A DNA stretch of 41,716 nt from Acidobacteriota bacterium. GTDB taxonomy: Bacteria; Acidobacteriota; Thermoanaerobaculia; Multivoradales; JAHEKO01. This document shows, one piece after another, positions 10,021 through 20,950 of this stretch. Made by a program: the position numbers and the translations under genes. Every line of letters begins with the position of its first letter. Position 1 is the stretch's first letter. Location of the stretch: positions 1 through 41,716 of the forward strand of contig JAOTWP010000022.1 in NCBI GenBank assembly GCA_029862975.1, written 5' to 3'. A model generated the notes under the pieces. The model saw only the letters and a program-made list of their open reading frames with translations, searched no databases and was not told the DNA's origin.

Positions 10021-10437
10021 GTGCGCCTTCTGGCCTATCTCTGGGCCGCGCCGAGCACGCTCCTGGGGCTCGTCCTGGGTGCGCTCTGCCGCCTCGGCGG
10101 CGGCGCCCTCCGGCTCACGGGGGGCGTCGTCGAGGTCGAGGGCCGCTGGCTGGCCTGGCTGCTGGAGCGGGCGCCCGTGCCGCCGGCCGGCGTCGAGGCG
10201 CTGACGCTCGGCCACGTCGTCCTCGGCCGCAGCCCGGGCTGCCTCGAGCGCTGCCGCGCCCACGAGCGGATCCACGTGCGCCAGTACGAGCGCTGGGGCC
10301 CGCTCTTCCTGCCGGCCTACGCGGCGTCCAGCCTCTGGCAGTGGCTGCGCGGCCGCGACCCCTACCGCGACAACCGTTTCGAGCGCGAGGCCTACGCGGC
10401 CGCACCGCCCGACGGCGGCGCCACCGCCAGGAGCTGA
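10021..10437 (+). CDS. Conserved hypothetical protein with HExxH-like motif
   Basis: GTG start immediately after preceding stop; AHERIHVRQYERWGPLFLPAYAASS motif. Confidence 0.6.
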   Translation: MRLLAYLWAAPSTLLGLVLGALCRLGGGALRLTGGVVEVEGRWLAWLLERAPVPPAGVEALTLGHVVLGRSPGCLERCRAHERIHVRQYERWGPLFLPAYAASSLWQWLRGRDPYRDNRFEREAYAAAPPDGGATARS

Positions 10438-10462
10438 TCGCTGGCCGAGGCCGCCGCCGACG

Positions 10463-10948
10463 ATGGACGGACGCTGGTTTGGACGGCTGCTGAGCTGGTA
10501 CCCGCCTTTCTGGGGCACGGGGATCCGCTTCCGCGTGGCCGCGGACTACTCCGCGGCCGAGGCGTCGATGACGCTGCGCTTCTACAACCGCAACTACTTC
10601 GGCACCCACTTCGGAGGCAGCCTCTACGCCATGGTCGACCCGGTCTACGTCCTGCTGCTGGCCAACCGGCTCGGTGCGGACTACTCCGTGTGGGACCAGG
10701 CGGCGGCGATCGAGTTCGTCAAGCCGGGCAGGGGCGTCGTCCGGGCCCGGTTCGAGGTCGGCGACGACCGCCTGCGGGAAGTGCGGGCCGCGACGCGCGG
10801 GGGCGCGACGTACCGCCCGGTATGGCCGGTCGAGGTCGTCGACGCGGCCGGCGAGGTCGTGGCCCGGGTGCAGAAGACGCTCTACATCCGCCGCCTGGCG
10901 GGAGACGGCCCGGAGCCGGCCGCGGCAGGCGACGACGCCGGGCGCTAG
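10463..10948 (+). CDS. DUF4442 / hot-dog-fold thioesterase-like protein
   Basis: FYNRNYFGTHFGGSLYAMVDPVYVLLL motif typical of the DUF4442 family. Confidence 0.8.
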   Translation: MDGRWFGRLLSWYPPFWGTGIRFRVAADYSAAEASMTLRFYNRNYFGTHFGGSLYAMVDPVYVLLLANRLGADYSVWDQAAAIEFVKPGRGVVRARFEVGDDRLREVRAATRGGATYRPVWPVEVVDAAGEVVARVQKTLYIRRLAGDGPEPAAAGDDAGR

Positions 10949-11730
10949 AACAGCCCCTTGGCGTAGCCGCCTTCGACGGCGATCGACTGGCCGGTGACGT
11001 AGGAGGCCTCCGGCGAGCAGAGGAAGCCGACGACGGCGCCGATCTCCTCGGGCTCGGCGAGGCGGCCGATGGCGGCGTCGCGGGCCGGAGCGTCGAGGAT
11101 CTCGTCGAGCGGCTCGCCCGTCTGCTCGGCGCGCATGGTGGCGAGCTCGATCTGGCGGCCGGTGCGGGTGTAGCCCGGGAGCACGGCGTTGACGGTGACG
11201 CCCGCGGCGGCGACCTCGAGGGCCAGCGTCTTCAGGTAGCCGAGGACGGCGGGCCGCAGCGCGTTCGACAGCGTCAGGCCGGGGATCGGCTGCCGCGACG
11301 AGACCGAGTTGATGGCGACGATGCGGCCCCAGCCGCGGCGGATCATGCCGGGAAGCACGAGCCGGCACAGCCGGGGCACGAAGAGCAGCGCCAGGGGGAT
11401 CGCCGCCTGCCAGTCCGCGTCGTCGAGCTCGAGCGCCCGCTTGGCCGCGGGGCCGCCGCCGTTGGGCACGAGGACGTCGATCGGCCCGAGCGTCTCCTCG
11501 ACCTCGTTGACGAGCTCTTCGAGGTCGTCCTGGTGGCTCACGTCCGCGGCGACGGCGATCACCTCCGCGCCGTCGGCGGCCAGGCCGCGCCGCGCCGCGT
11601 CCAGCTTGGCGCCGCCGCGGCTCGACAGCGCGATCCGGGCGCCGCGGGCGGCCAGGGCGCGGGCGGCCGCCAGGCCGAGGCCGGAGCTCGATCCCGTGAC
11701 CAGGGCCACGCGCTCCTCGAGGCCCTTCAT
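10945..11730 (-). CDS. SDR-family oxidoreductase
   Basis: VTGSSSGLGLAAARALAARGARIALSSR; NGGG; C-terminal YVTGQSIAVEGG. Confidence 0.88.
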   Translation of the reverse strand: MKGLEERVALVTGSSSGLGLAAARALAARGARIALSSRGGAKLDAARRGLAADGAEVIAVAADVSHQDDLEELVNEVEETLGPIDVLVPNGGGPAAKRALELDDADWQAAIPLALLFVPRLCRLVLPGMIRRGWGRIVAINSVSSRQPIPGLTLSNALRPAVLGYLKTLALEVAAAGVTVNAVLPGYTRTGRQIELATMRAEQTGEPLDEILDAPARDAAIGRLAEPEEIGAVVGFLCSPEASYVTGQSIAVEGGYAKGLF

Positions 11731-12614
11731 CGCTCGTCTCCGGCGAGGCGCCGGCCGTTCTCGTCGTACGCGTAGACGCCGCGGCCGGTCTTGCGGCCGA
11801 GCCGGCCGGCCTTGACGTACTGCTCCATCAGCGTCGTCGGGCGGTAGGTGTCGCCGAGGGTGCGGTGCAGGAAGCGGAGGATCGAGAGGCGTACGTCGAG
11901 CCCCACGAGGTCGACCATCTCGAACGGTCCCATGGGGTGATTGAGGCCCAGCTTCAAGGCCTTGTCGATGTCCTCGGGGGTCGCCAGGCCGGCCTCGAGC
12001 ATCCGGAACGCCTCGTTGCCGATGAGCGCGTTGATGCGGCTGGTGACGAAGCCCGGCGACTCCTTGACGACGACCACCTCCTTGCCCATGCGCTCGCCGA
12101 CCGCGGCGAGCGCGGCGAGCGTCGCCTCCGCCGTCTCGAGGCCGCGGACGAGCTCGATCAAGCGCATCAGGTGCACGGGGTTGAAGAAGTGCATGCCCGC
12201 GAAGCGGTCGGGCCGGTCGGTGGCCGCCGCCATCTCGGTGATCGAGAGGCCGGAGGTGTTGGACGCCAGGAGCGCGTGCGCCGGGCAGGCGGCGACGACC
12301 TGTCCGAAGATCTCGAGCTTGAGGTCGATCGACTCCGGCACAGCCTCGATCACGAGGTCGGCCGCCGCGACGGCCGCGGCGAGGTCGACGCCGAAGGCCA
12401 GCCGCTCCTTGGCGCGGGCGGCGGCGTCGGCGTCGACCTTGCCCTTCTCGACCCCCCGGTCGAGATTGCGGTGGATCTGCGCTTCGGCCTTGCGCAGCGC
12501 CTCGGGCGCGACGTCGAAGAGCCGGGTCTCGTAGCCGGCGAGCGCCGAGACGTGGGCGATGCCGAGCCCCATCGTGCCGGCGCCGAGTACGGCGAGCTGT
12601 CGGATCTCTGCCAT
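11727..12614 (-). CDS. 3-hydroxyacyl-CoA (3-hydroxybutyryl-CoA) dehydrogenase
   Basis: LGAGTMGLGIAHVSALAGYETRLFD, FAGMHFFNPVHLMRLIELVRG, KESPGFVTSRI, LGLNHPMGPFEMVDLVGLD. Confidence 0.93.
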   Translation of the reverse strand: MAEIRQLAVLGAGTMGLGIAHVSALAGYETRLFDVAPEALRKAEAQIHRNLDRGVEKGKVDADAAARAKERLAFGVDLAAAVAAADLVIEAVPESIDLKLEIFGQVVAACPAHALLASNTSGLSITEMAAATDRPDRFAGMHFFNPVHLMRLIELVRGLETAEATLAALAAVGERMGKEVVVVKESPGFVTSRINALIGNEAFRMLEAGLATPEDIDKALKLGLNHPMGPFEMVDLVGLDVRLSILRFLHRTLGDTYRPTTLMEQYVKAGRLGRKTGRGVYAYDENGRRLAGDER

Positions 12615-12702
12615 GGTCGGTCCCTCTCGCTTGGATGCTCCCTGCCCGGATCGGCCCGGGTCGGGCCGTGAAGCTCGCCCCCCGGCGCCGCGCGCGCCGT
12701 CC

Positions 12703-13737
12703 TCAGTCCACGATCAGGACGATCTTGCCGAACTGCTCGCGGCTTTCGAGCGCCGCCTGCGCCGCGGGCGCCTGCGCGAGCGGCAACGTGCGGTCGATCA
12801 CGGGCTCGAGAGCTCCGGACACGACGAACTTTAGCAGGTGCCGCAGCTCCGCCAGCGACCCCATCGTCGAGCCGAGGATGGACTGGTTCTTGAAGAACAG
12901 CATCCGCAGGTTGACCTCGGCGGCCGCCGCCGCGGTGGCGCCGCAGAAAACGAGGCGGCCGCCGCGGGCCAGGACCTTCAGGCTCTTCTCGAAGGTGTCG
13001 CCGCCCACGTGGTCGAAGACGACCTCGACCCCCTTGCGGCCGGTGATCTCCCGCACGGCGGCGACGAAGTCGTGCTCGCGGTAGTTGACGGTGTGGGTGG
13101 CGCCCAGCCGCGTCGCCTTCTCGAGCTTGGCGTCGCTGCCGGCCGTGGCGATGACGTGGCGCGCGCCGAGCAGCTTGGCGATCTGCAGGCCGGCGCTCGA
13201 GACCCCCGAGCCCGCCGCGTGGACGAGCACGTCCTCGAGCGGCCGCAGGCGAGCCCGGGTGACGAGCATGTGCCAGGCGGTCATGAACACGAGGGGCAGG
13301 GCGGCGGCCTGCGCGAAGGAGAGCCCGGCGGGCAGCGGCAGGACGTTGCGGGCCGGCGCGACGACGTACTCGGCGTAGCCGCCGTCGCGGTGCTCGCCGA
13401 GGATCCCGTAGCTTTCGCAGAGCATGTCCTCGGCGCCGATGCAGCGGTCGCAGTGGCCGCAGGAGACGCCCGGAGCGAGGAGGACGGGGGTCCCGATCTC
13501 GTGGTCGCCGGCGCCGGCGCCAACGGCGTCGATCTCGCCGGCGATCTCGCTGCCGGGAACCAGCGGCAGCGGGAACTGATGCCCGGGGACCCCGTCGCGC
13601 ACCCACAGGTCGAGGCGGTTCAGGGCGCAGGCCCGGACCCGAACGCGGACCTCGGTGGGACCGGGCTCGGGAGTCGGCAGCTCGGTCCACTCCAGGGCCT
13701 CCGGTCCGCCGTGGCGACTGATTCTGAAGGCCCGCAC
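12703..13737 (-). CDS. Zinc-binding alcohol dehydrogenase / quinone oxidoreductase family
   Basis: MRAFRISRHGGPEALEWTELPTPEPGPTEVRVRV, VPGSEIAGEIDAVG, GVSCGHCDRCIGAEDMLC zinc loop. Confidence 0.9.
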   Translation of the reverse strand: MRAFRISRHGGPEALEWTELPTPEPGPTEVRVRVRACALNRLDLWVRDGVPGHQFPLPLVPGSEIAGEIDAVGAGAGDHEIGTPVLLAPGVSCGHCDRCIGAEDMLCESYGILGEHRDGGYAEYVVAPARNVLPLPAGLSFAQAAALPLVFMTAWHMLVTRARLRPLEDVLVHAAGSGVSSAGLQIAKLLGARHVIATAGSDAKLEKATRLGATHTVNYREHDFVAAVREITGRKGVEVVFDHVGGDTFEKSLKVLARGGRLVFCGATAAAAAEVNLRMLFFKNQSILGSTMGSLAELRHLLKFVVSGALEPVIDRTLPLAQAPAAQAALESREQFGKIVLIVD

Positions 13738-13936
13738 GATGCCGTCATTCTAACCGGCCCCCGGGGCGTCCGGTAGCCGGCCGGCGAGCGCCGGCCGGGC
13801 GCCCCGCGGGGGAGTGCCGCCGAGACCGAAAAACGCTGTGCCTGTGCACCTTTGGGTTGCATTCCCGCGAGGATTCGTCGACAATCGCGCGAAGCGGATC
13901 AGCTACTGCCGACTGGGTGGAGACTGGAGGATTCAG

Positions 13937-14515
13937 ATGAAGAGCCGCACAAGACCTTGGACTCTCGCGCTGCTCGCGCTCGCGTTGTGCTCGGCGCCCG
14001 CGACTGCCAGCAGCATTGGATTCTTCGTGTCCTCGTACTCGCCGGACGACACGGACACCAGAGAGGGCGTCGGCCTCGACCTCGAGTTCGGCTCCGGACC
14101 GGTCGAGTTCGAGATCCGCGCGGCGTACTACACCGAGCTCGTAAGCAAGGCCAACCCCGAGATCTTCGAGCTCGAGGCGGTGCCGGTCGACTTCGGCCTC
14201 AACCGCAGCTTCGGCGGCGGCGGGAAGATCACCCCCTACGTCGGCGGCGGCTTCACCTACGCCGTCTTCGACTTCGTCGGCGACGTGACCATCGCCCCGG
14301 GCGTGCGGCGGGCCGTGGCCATCGACGCCGAGTTCGGCTTCTACGCCCAGGCGGGATTCGAGTTCGACATCGGCAAGAACTGGGAAGGCTCCGTCGAGGG
14401 GCTCTTCCGCCAGCTCGACGCCGAGCCCGAGGGCGACGACCTCGGCACGTTCCTCGACCAGCCCTTGAGCATGTCCGGCCCCGCCTTCAACGTCGGCCTC
14501 GCCGTCCACTGGTAG
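13937..14515 (+). CDS. Outer-membrane beta-barrel protein
   Basis: Signal peptide MKSRTRPWTLALLALALCSAPATA; alternating beta strands, ITPYVGGGFTYAVFDF, aromatic C-terminus (AVHW). Confidence 0.75.
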   Translation: MKSRTRPWTLALLALALCSAPATASSIGFFVSSYSPDDTDTREGVGLDLEFGSGPVEFEIRAAYYTELVSKANPEIFELEAVPVDFGLNRSFGGGGKITPYVGGGFTYAVFDFVGDVTIAPGVRRAVAIDAEFGFYAQAGFEFDIGKNWEGSVEGLFRQLDAEPEGDDLGTFLDQPLSMSGPAFNVGLAVHW

Positions 14516-14587
14516 TCGGCTCCTCCCGACGAGGGAACTGGGCCCTCGAGGCGCGGGCGCCCCGAGCGCTCTGATCAGCGGGTCGGA

Positions 14588-15073
14588 TCAGTCGAATTCC
14601 TTGACAGGCTCTGCCTGGTGATCGCCCACTCGGCCTGCTTCGATCTCGGCCTTGAAGTAGTTCTCGCCCCGAATCGGCGCGTCCGCCAGCCGCCGGAGCA
14701 ACGCGATCTGGCCGATGTGGGTGAGCGCGTCCGCGATTGGGCCCTGGAACATCTTCTCCTCGGGAAACCCGGTCGGCTCGCCGCTCGCGAGGCGCCGGTC
14801 CAGAGCCTCGAGCGCGGCGAAGAAACGGGAAACCTCGTCTTCCCAAGAGCGCGTCTCGGAGTCGCGCCACACTTGGCGGCCCTCGGCCTGCGAGAGCGCC
14901 CAGTCCAGCAGATCCCCGACGTGCGCCAGAATCTGCCCCGGGGTCCGGGTGCTCGGACCGATGCGAAGCTCCGCAAAACCACGCGGCGCTCCACGAATCG
15001 CCTTGCCGCCGCGGTACGCCAGGGTCGCCAGGGTGTGGCGTAGGAACTCGGTCTTGATGTTGGGAATCGTCAT
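14588..15073 (-). CDS. DinB-superfamily protein
   Basis: LAHVGDLLDWAL, DALTHIGQIALLRRLADAP motifs; start at MTIPNIK. Confidence 0.72.
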   Translation of the reverse strand: MTIPNIKTEFLRHTLATLAYRGGKAIRGAPRGFAELRIGPSTRTPGQILAHVGDLLDWALSQAEGRQVWRDSETRSWEDEVSRFFAALEALDRRLASGEPTGFPEEKMFQGPIADALTHIGQIALLRRLADAPIRGENYFKAEIEAGRVGDHQAEPVKEFD

Positions 15074-15297
15074 TGGACGTCGCACCCCTCCCGGATCTAG
15101 TTCATCACAAAGACGAGGCAGCCCAGGGCAGCGCCTGTCTCGGTCCCAAGCGAACTCTCAGAGCTCCCTATTGTAGAGCCAAGCACCCTCCTCCCACCCC
15201 GCGTGCTCCGCGTGGAACCGGCGCTTCCCGACGACCGGCAGAGCCACTCCGGACCCGGAGGGAGACGACGGGAGGTCTCCGCTTGTCGTCGGGGGGG

Positions 15298-15352
15298 TTG
15301 ACAGACGTCCCGGGCAGGTGCATGCTAGATACCCCTGGGGGGTATCTAGCAT
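15298..15352 (+). promoter_or_regulatory. csoR promoter region: TTGACA -35-like box plus 31-bp CsoR-type palindromic operator overlapping the start codon
   Basis: TTGACA at 15298-15303; ATGCTAGATACCCC-TGG-GGGGTATCTAGCAT at 15322-15352, perfect 14-bp arms around 3 bp; core TACCCC..GGGGTA matches known CsoR boxes. Confidence 0.82.
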
Positions 15353-15638
15353 GAAGACCGCCACCAAAGACGAGCTGTTGAAGCGGTTGAGGCGCGCCGA
15401 GGGGCAGATGGCGGCGATCCGGCGCATGGTGGACGAGGACGAGGGCTGCGTGGACGTCCTCCTGCAGATCTCGGCGGTCCGCGGGGCGCTGGGCAAGGCC
15501 GGGCAGGTGCTGCTCGGCTCGCACCTCGAGACCTGCGTCTCGGACGCCCTGACGAGCGGCGACGCCGAAGAGCGGCGCCACCAGGTCGACGACCTGATGA
15601 AGATCTTCGGCCGCTTCGGCGGGATCACGGCGCGGTGA
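15351..15638 (+). CDS. csoR: CsoR/FrmR-family metal-sensing repressor
   Basis: LLKRLRRAEGQMAAIRRMVDEDEGCVDVLLQISAVRGAL...GSHLETCV; Cys-His-Cys ligand pattern of Cu(I) sensors. Confidence 0.9.
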   Translation: MKTATKDELLKRLRRAEGQMAAIRRMVDEDEGCVDVLLQISAVRGALGKAGQVLLGSHLETCVSDALTSGDAEERRHQVDDLMKIFGRFGGITAR

Positions 15639-15648
15639 GGGCGCGGCC

Positions 15649-16848
15649 ATGGTGATGCTGGCAGCCGTCTGGCAGGTCCTCGTGCAGCTCGCTCCCTGGC
15701 TGCTGCTCGGCACCGTCATCGCCGCGGTGCTCCACGTCCTGCTGCCGCGCGACTTGATCCGGCGCCAGTTCCGCGGCTATGCGGGCGTCGCCAAGGCGGT
15801 GCTGCTCGGCGTGCCGATGCCGCTGTGCTCCTGCGGCGTGATCCCCGCCGGCCTGGGGCTCAAGAAGGACGGCGCCAGCGACGGCGCGGCCGTCGGCTTC
15901 CTCGTCTCGACGCCGCAGACGGGCGTCGACTCGATCCTCGTGTCGGCCTCCTTCCTGGGCTGGCCCTTCGCGCTCTTCAAGGTCGCGAGCGCCGCCCTGA
16001 CCGGGCTCGTCGCCGGCTTCTGGGTCGAGGCGTCGAGCCGGGGCGCGGCGGCGGAGCCGGCGGCCGTCGCGGAAGCGCCGGGCGGGCCGCGCGCCCTGCC
16101 GCTCGAGATGTGGAGCCACGGCATCGACATCCTGCGCAGCATCTGGCGCTGGCTGGTCTTCGGCGTCGTCGTCTCGGCGGCGATCGAGGTGCTCGTGCCC
16201 GACCAGGCGCTGGCGGCCCTGGGGCGCTTCGGGAGCCTCGGGGCGGGGGTCGCGGCGCTCGCCGTCTCGCTGCCGCTCTACGTCTGCGCCACCGCCTCGG
16301 TGCCGATCGCGGCCGCCCTGGTGGGCGCCGGCATGCCCGCCGGCGCCGCCCTCGTCTTCCTCATGGCCGGTCCGGCCAGCAACGTCGCCACCATCGGCGC
16401 CGTCTACCGCGCGCTGGGAAAGAAGGCCCTCGCGATCTACCTGGCGACGATCGTCGCCGGCAGCCTGGGACTGGGCGTCCTCTTCGACGGCGTCATCGGC
16501 AGCGCCGCCGCCCGCGCGGCCGTGGCCCACGAGCACGGCGCGGCCTGGTGGGGCGTCGCCTCGGCCGCCGCCCTCCTCGCGCTGACGGCCTGGTTCGCCG
16601 TCGAGGATCTGCGCCGGCTCGTCAAGCGCTACCTTCCGGAGGTCACGATGCCCGACAGTCGAGAGATCACCATCGAAGGCATGATGTGCGAGAACTGCGT
16701 CCGCCACGTCGAGACGGCCCTGCGCGAGACGGAGGGGGTGACCGCCGTCGAGGTCACCCTCGAGCCGGCGCGCGCCGTCGTCTCGGGGGCCGTCGAGGAA
16801 TGGCGGCTCCGCGAGGCGATCGCCGGGGCCGGCTACACGCCGGTCTAG
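15649..16848 (+). CDS. ArsP/DUF318-type permease (SO_0444-like Cu/Zn efflux transporter) fused to a C-terminal HMA domain
   Basis: VPMPLCSCGVIPAGLGLKKDGASDGAAVGFLVSTPQTGVDS permease signature; C-terminal ITIEGMMCENCVRHVETAL HMA motif in the same ORF. Confidence 0.88.
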   Translation: MVMLAAVWQVLVQLAPWLLLGTVIAAVLHVLLPRDLIRRQFRGYAGVAKAVLLGVPMPLCSCGVIPAGLGLKKDGASDGAAVGFLVSTPQTGVDSILVSASFLGWPFALFKVASAALTGLVAGFWVEASSRGAAAEPAAVAEAPGGPRALPLEMWSHGIDILRSIWRWLVFGVVVSAAIEVLVPDQALAALGRFGSLGAGVAALAVSLPLYVCATASVPIAAALVGAGMPAGAALVFLMAGPASNVATIGAVYRALGKKALAIYLATIVAGSLGLGVLFDGVIGSAAARAAVAHEHGAAWWGVASAAALLALTAWFAVEDLRRLVKRYLPEVTMPDSREITIEGMMCENCVRHVETALRETEGVTAVEVTLEPARAVVSGAVEEWRLREAIAGAGYTPV

Positions 16849-16996
16849 ACGGCGGCGGCCGCGGGTCCCGGATCTGGCCGCCGGGCTGGTGGTCACGGCC
16901 GCCGTCTGCGCGAGGAGCGGCGTCAGCCGCCGCGAGCGCTGAGGGGGGCGGGTCCGGGAAGCCGCGGCTCCCCGCCACGAGCCGGCGCCGACAGGG

Positions 16997-17683
16997 TTAC
17001 CGACCGGAGCGCTCGGGGAGCACTCCGCGCAGCCACGCACCCACGGCCTGGATCTCTTCGAGGCAGACCTGGTGGGCCATGGGGTAGTCGTGGCTCTCGA
17101 CCGTCCAGCCGCGTTGGGTGAGCCATTCCCTCGTGAAGGTCCCGAGGGCGTTGGGGACCATAGGGTCGAGGGTGCCGTGGGCCTGGAAGATGGGGACGTC
17201 GCGGTTGGCGGGCGCGAGCTCGGCCGCGATGGCCTCGGGGGCGACGAGGAACGTGGAGAGAGCCATGATGCCGGCCAGCCGCTGCGGGTGGCGCAGGCCG
17301 GTGAAGAGCGCGATGGCGCCGCCCTGGGAGAAGCCGGCGAGGACGATCCTCGAAGGCGGGATGCCGCGGGCGTTCTCGCGGGCGACGAGCTTCGCGATCT
17401 CGGCGGCGCTGCGGCGGATCCCGGCTTCGTCGTGGCCCGCGCGGTCGAGGCTCTTGATGTCGTACCAGGCGGGCATGACGAAGCCGCCGTTCAAGGTCAC
17501 GGGGATGCGGGGGGCGTGGGGGAAGACGAAGCGCACCCCGTGGCCCGGCGGCAGGCCGAGCTGGGGGACGATGGGGGCGAAGTCGTGGCCGTCGGCGCCC
17601 AGGCCGTGGAGCCAGATGACGGCCGCGGTCGCGGCGCCGGGCGGCTCCTGCTCGATGCAGGGGAGGAGGGTCTCGGCGGTCAT
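16997..17683 (-). CDS. Carboxylesterase/phospholipase (alpha/beta hydrolase)
   Basis: VIWLHGLGADGHDFAPIVPQL, LAGFSQGGAIAL, FQAHGTLDPMVP. Confidence 0.9.
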   Translation of the reverse strand: MTAETLLPCIEQEPPGAATAAVIWLHGLGADGHDFAPIVPQLGLPPGHGVRFVFPHAPRIPVTLNGGFVMPAWYDIKSLDRAGHDEAGIRRSAAEIAKLVARENARGIPPSRIVLAGFSQGGAIALFTGLRHPQRLAGIMALSTFLVAPEAIAAELAPANRDVPIFQAHGTLDPMVPNALGTFTREWLTQRGWTVESHDYPMAHQVCLEEIQAVGAWLRGVLPERSGR

Positions 17684-17700
17684 CGGTCTGCGGTCTCCGC

Positions 17701-18477
17701 TCAGTCGAGGTCGGCGTAGACGGGGGCGTGGTCGGAGGCGGTGAAGCCGTCCTTCTTCTTGCGGTACTGGCGGGCGATGACGACGTCGCGGACCCGCGCC
17801 GCCAGCGCCGGGGTGGCGAGGACGAAGTCGATCCGCAGGCCGAGGTTGCGGTGGAAGGCGCCGCCGCGGTAGTCCCACCAGGAGTACATGCGGGTCTCGG
17901 GGTAGCGGTCGCGGTAGAGGTCGACCAGCCCGCCCTCGAGCAGCCGCCCGAAGCGCGCGCGCTCGGCCGCGGTGTGGAAGATGCGGTCGGCCGCCGCGCC
18001 CGGGGCGTGGTGGCTGTCGAGGTCGGCGGGGCAGACGTTGAAGTCGCCGCACAGGACGGCCAGCCGCGCCGGCGCTTCGGTGGCCGCCCAGTGGGCCGCC
18101 AGGCCGTCGTACCAGCCGAGCTTCCTGGGGTAGTCCTCGTGGCCGACGCTCTTGCCGTTCGGGCAGTAGACGGTCGTGAACGACAGCTCGCCGAAGCGCG
18201 CCGTGACGAGCCGCGAGCCGAGCTCCTCCTGCCCGGGCAGCCCGCGCCGCGTCACCTCGCCGGGCTCGCGGCTCAGGATGGCGACCCCGTTCCACGCCTT
18301 CTGGCCGTGGACCGCCGCCCGGTACCCCGCCGCGGCGAGCTCGTCGTAGGGGAACTGCTCGTCGGTGAGCTTCAGCTCCTGCAGCCCCACGACGTCCGGC
18401 TGCCGGGCAGCCAGCCAGTGCAGGACGAACTCGAGCCGCGAGCGCAGGCCGTTGACGTTCCAGGTGGCGATCCGCAT
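17701..18477 (-). CDS. xth: Exodeoxyribonuclease III
   Basis: MRIATWNVNGLRSRLEFVLHWLAARQPDVVGLQELKLTDEQFP; ASDHAPVYADLD C-terminus. Confidence 0.95.
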   Translation of the reverse strand: MRIATWNVNGLRSRLEFVLHWLAARQPDVVGLQELKLTDEQFPYDELAAAGYRAAVHGQKAWNGVAILSREPGEVTRRGLPGQEELGSRLVTARFGELSFTTVYCPNGKSVGHEDYPRKLGWYDGLAAHWAATEAPARLAVLCGDFNVCPADLDSHHAPGAAADRIFHTAAERARFGRLLEGGLVDLYRDRYPETRMYSWWDYRGGAFHRNLGLRIDFVLATPALAARVRDVVIARQYRKKKDGFTASDHAPVYADLD

Positions 18478-18701
18478 GCGCCCGGCATCATACCGGGTCG
18501 AAGACGCCGGCGACGCTCCCGCCTGCCTGGACAGCGGCCTTGGCAGTCTGCGGGAGGTCCACGGGGCGTGGGAGCCGAGGGGGACCCGCGCTCGGGCCCT
18601 AGACCGTCGAAACAGGCTGGCCGAAAGCGCGCCTCTTCCTGCCGTCAGCGGCTGTCTTGAGCCCTGCGGGCGGCAGGGGGTAGGATGGCCGCTCGCCGCC
18701 C

Positions 18702-20413
<1,712 letters not shown>

Positions 20414-20417
<4 letters not shown>

Positions 20418-20950
20418 AGAGCCCCGGCTACGTGCTGATCACCGCCGGCTTCCTCGTCGGCTCGTACTTCACGGTGCGGCAGACGGAGGGCGTGCCGTGG
20501 AGCTGGTATCTGGTCGCCCTCGTCGCCGGCGCGGCGGGGGTCGTGATGGTCCGCCGGGCGATCCACGGCGAGGCCCGGCAGGCGGACCGGATCGCCACCA
20601 ACCTCGACGCCATCGGCACGAGCCTCGAGACGGCCGTCGAGCGGGCCCGCGCCCTCGATCGCGAGAAGGGCGAGATCGACGTCTACGAGCTGCGGCACCG
20701 CATCGACCGCGAGTTCCCGGAGCACCTCGACGCGTTCGTCCAGGCCCGGGAGAGCTTCTCGCACCGCTTCGGGCTGCACGCCTACGCCGAGCTCATGAAC
20801 CCGTTCGCGGCCGGCGAGCGCAACTTGAACCGGGTCTGGTCGGCGTCGACCGACGGCTACGTCGACGAGGCGCACACCTACATCGAGCGGGCGCTCGCGG
20901 AGCTCGAGAACGCCCTCGCCGTCTTCCGTGCCCATCACCGGGCCGTCTAG
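20414..20950 (+). CDS. Hypothetical membrane protein translationally coupled to the OPT transporter
   Basis: ATGA overlap with OPT stop; two N-terminal TM segments plus helical domain. Confidence 0.7.

Noticed and set aside
13777-13798. Perfect GC-rich inverted repeat ccggccggcg-ag-cgccggccgg between divergent genes
   Set aside because: Very GC-rich simple composition, minimal loop, no T-tract and no motif support; could occur by chance in this genome
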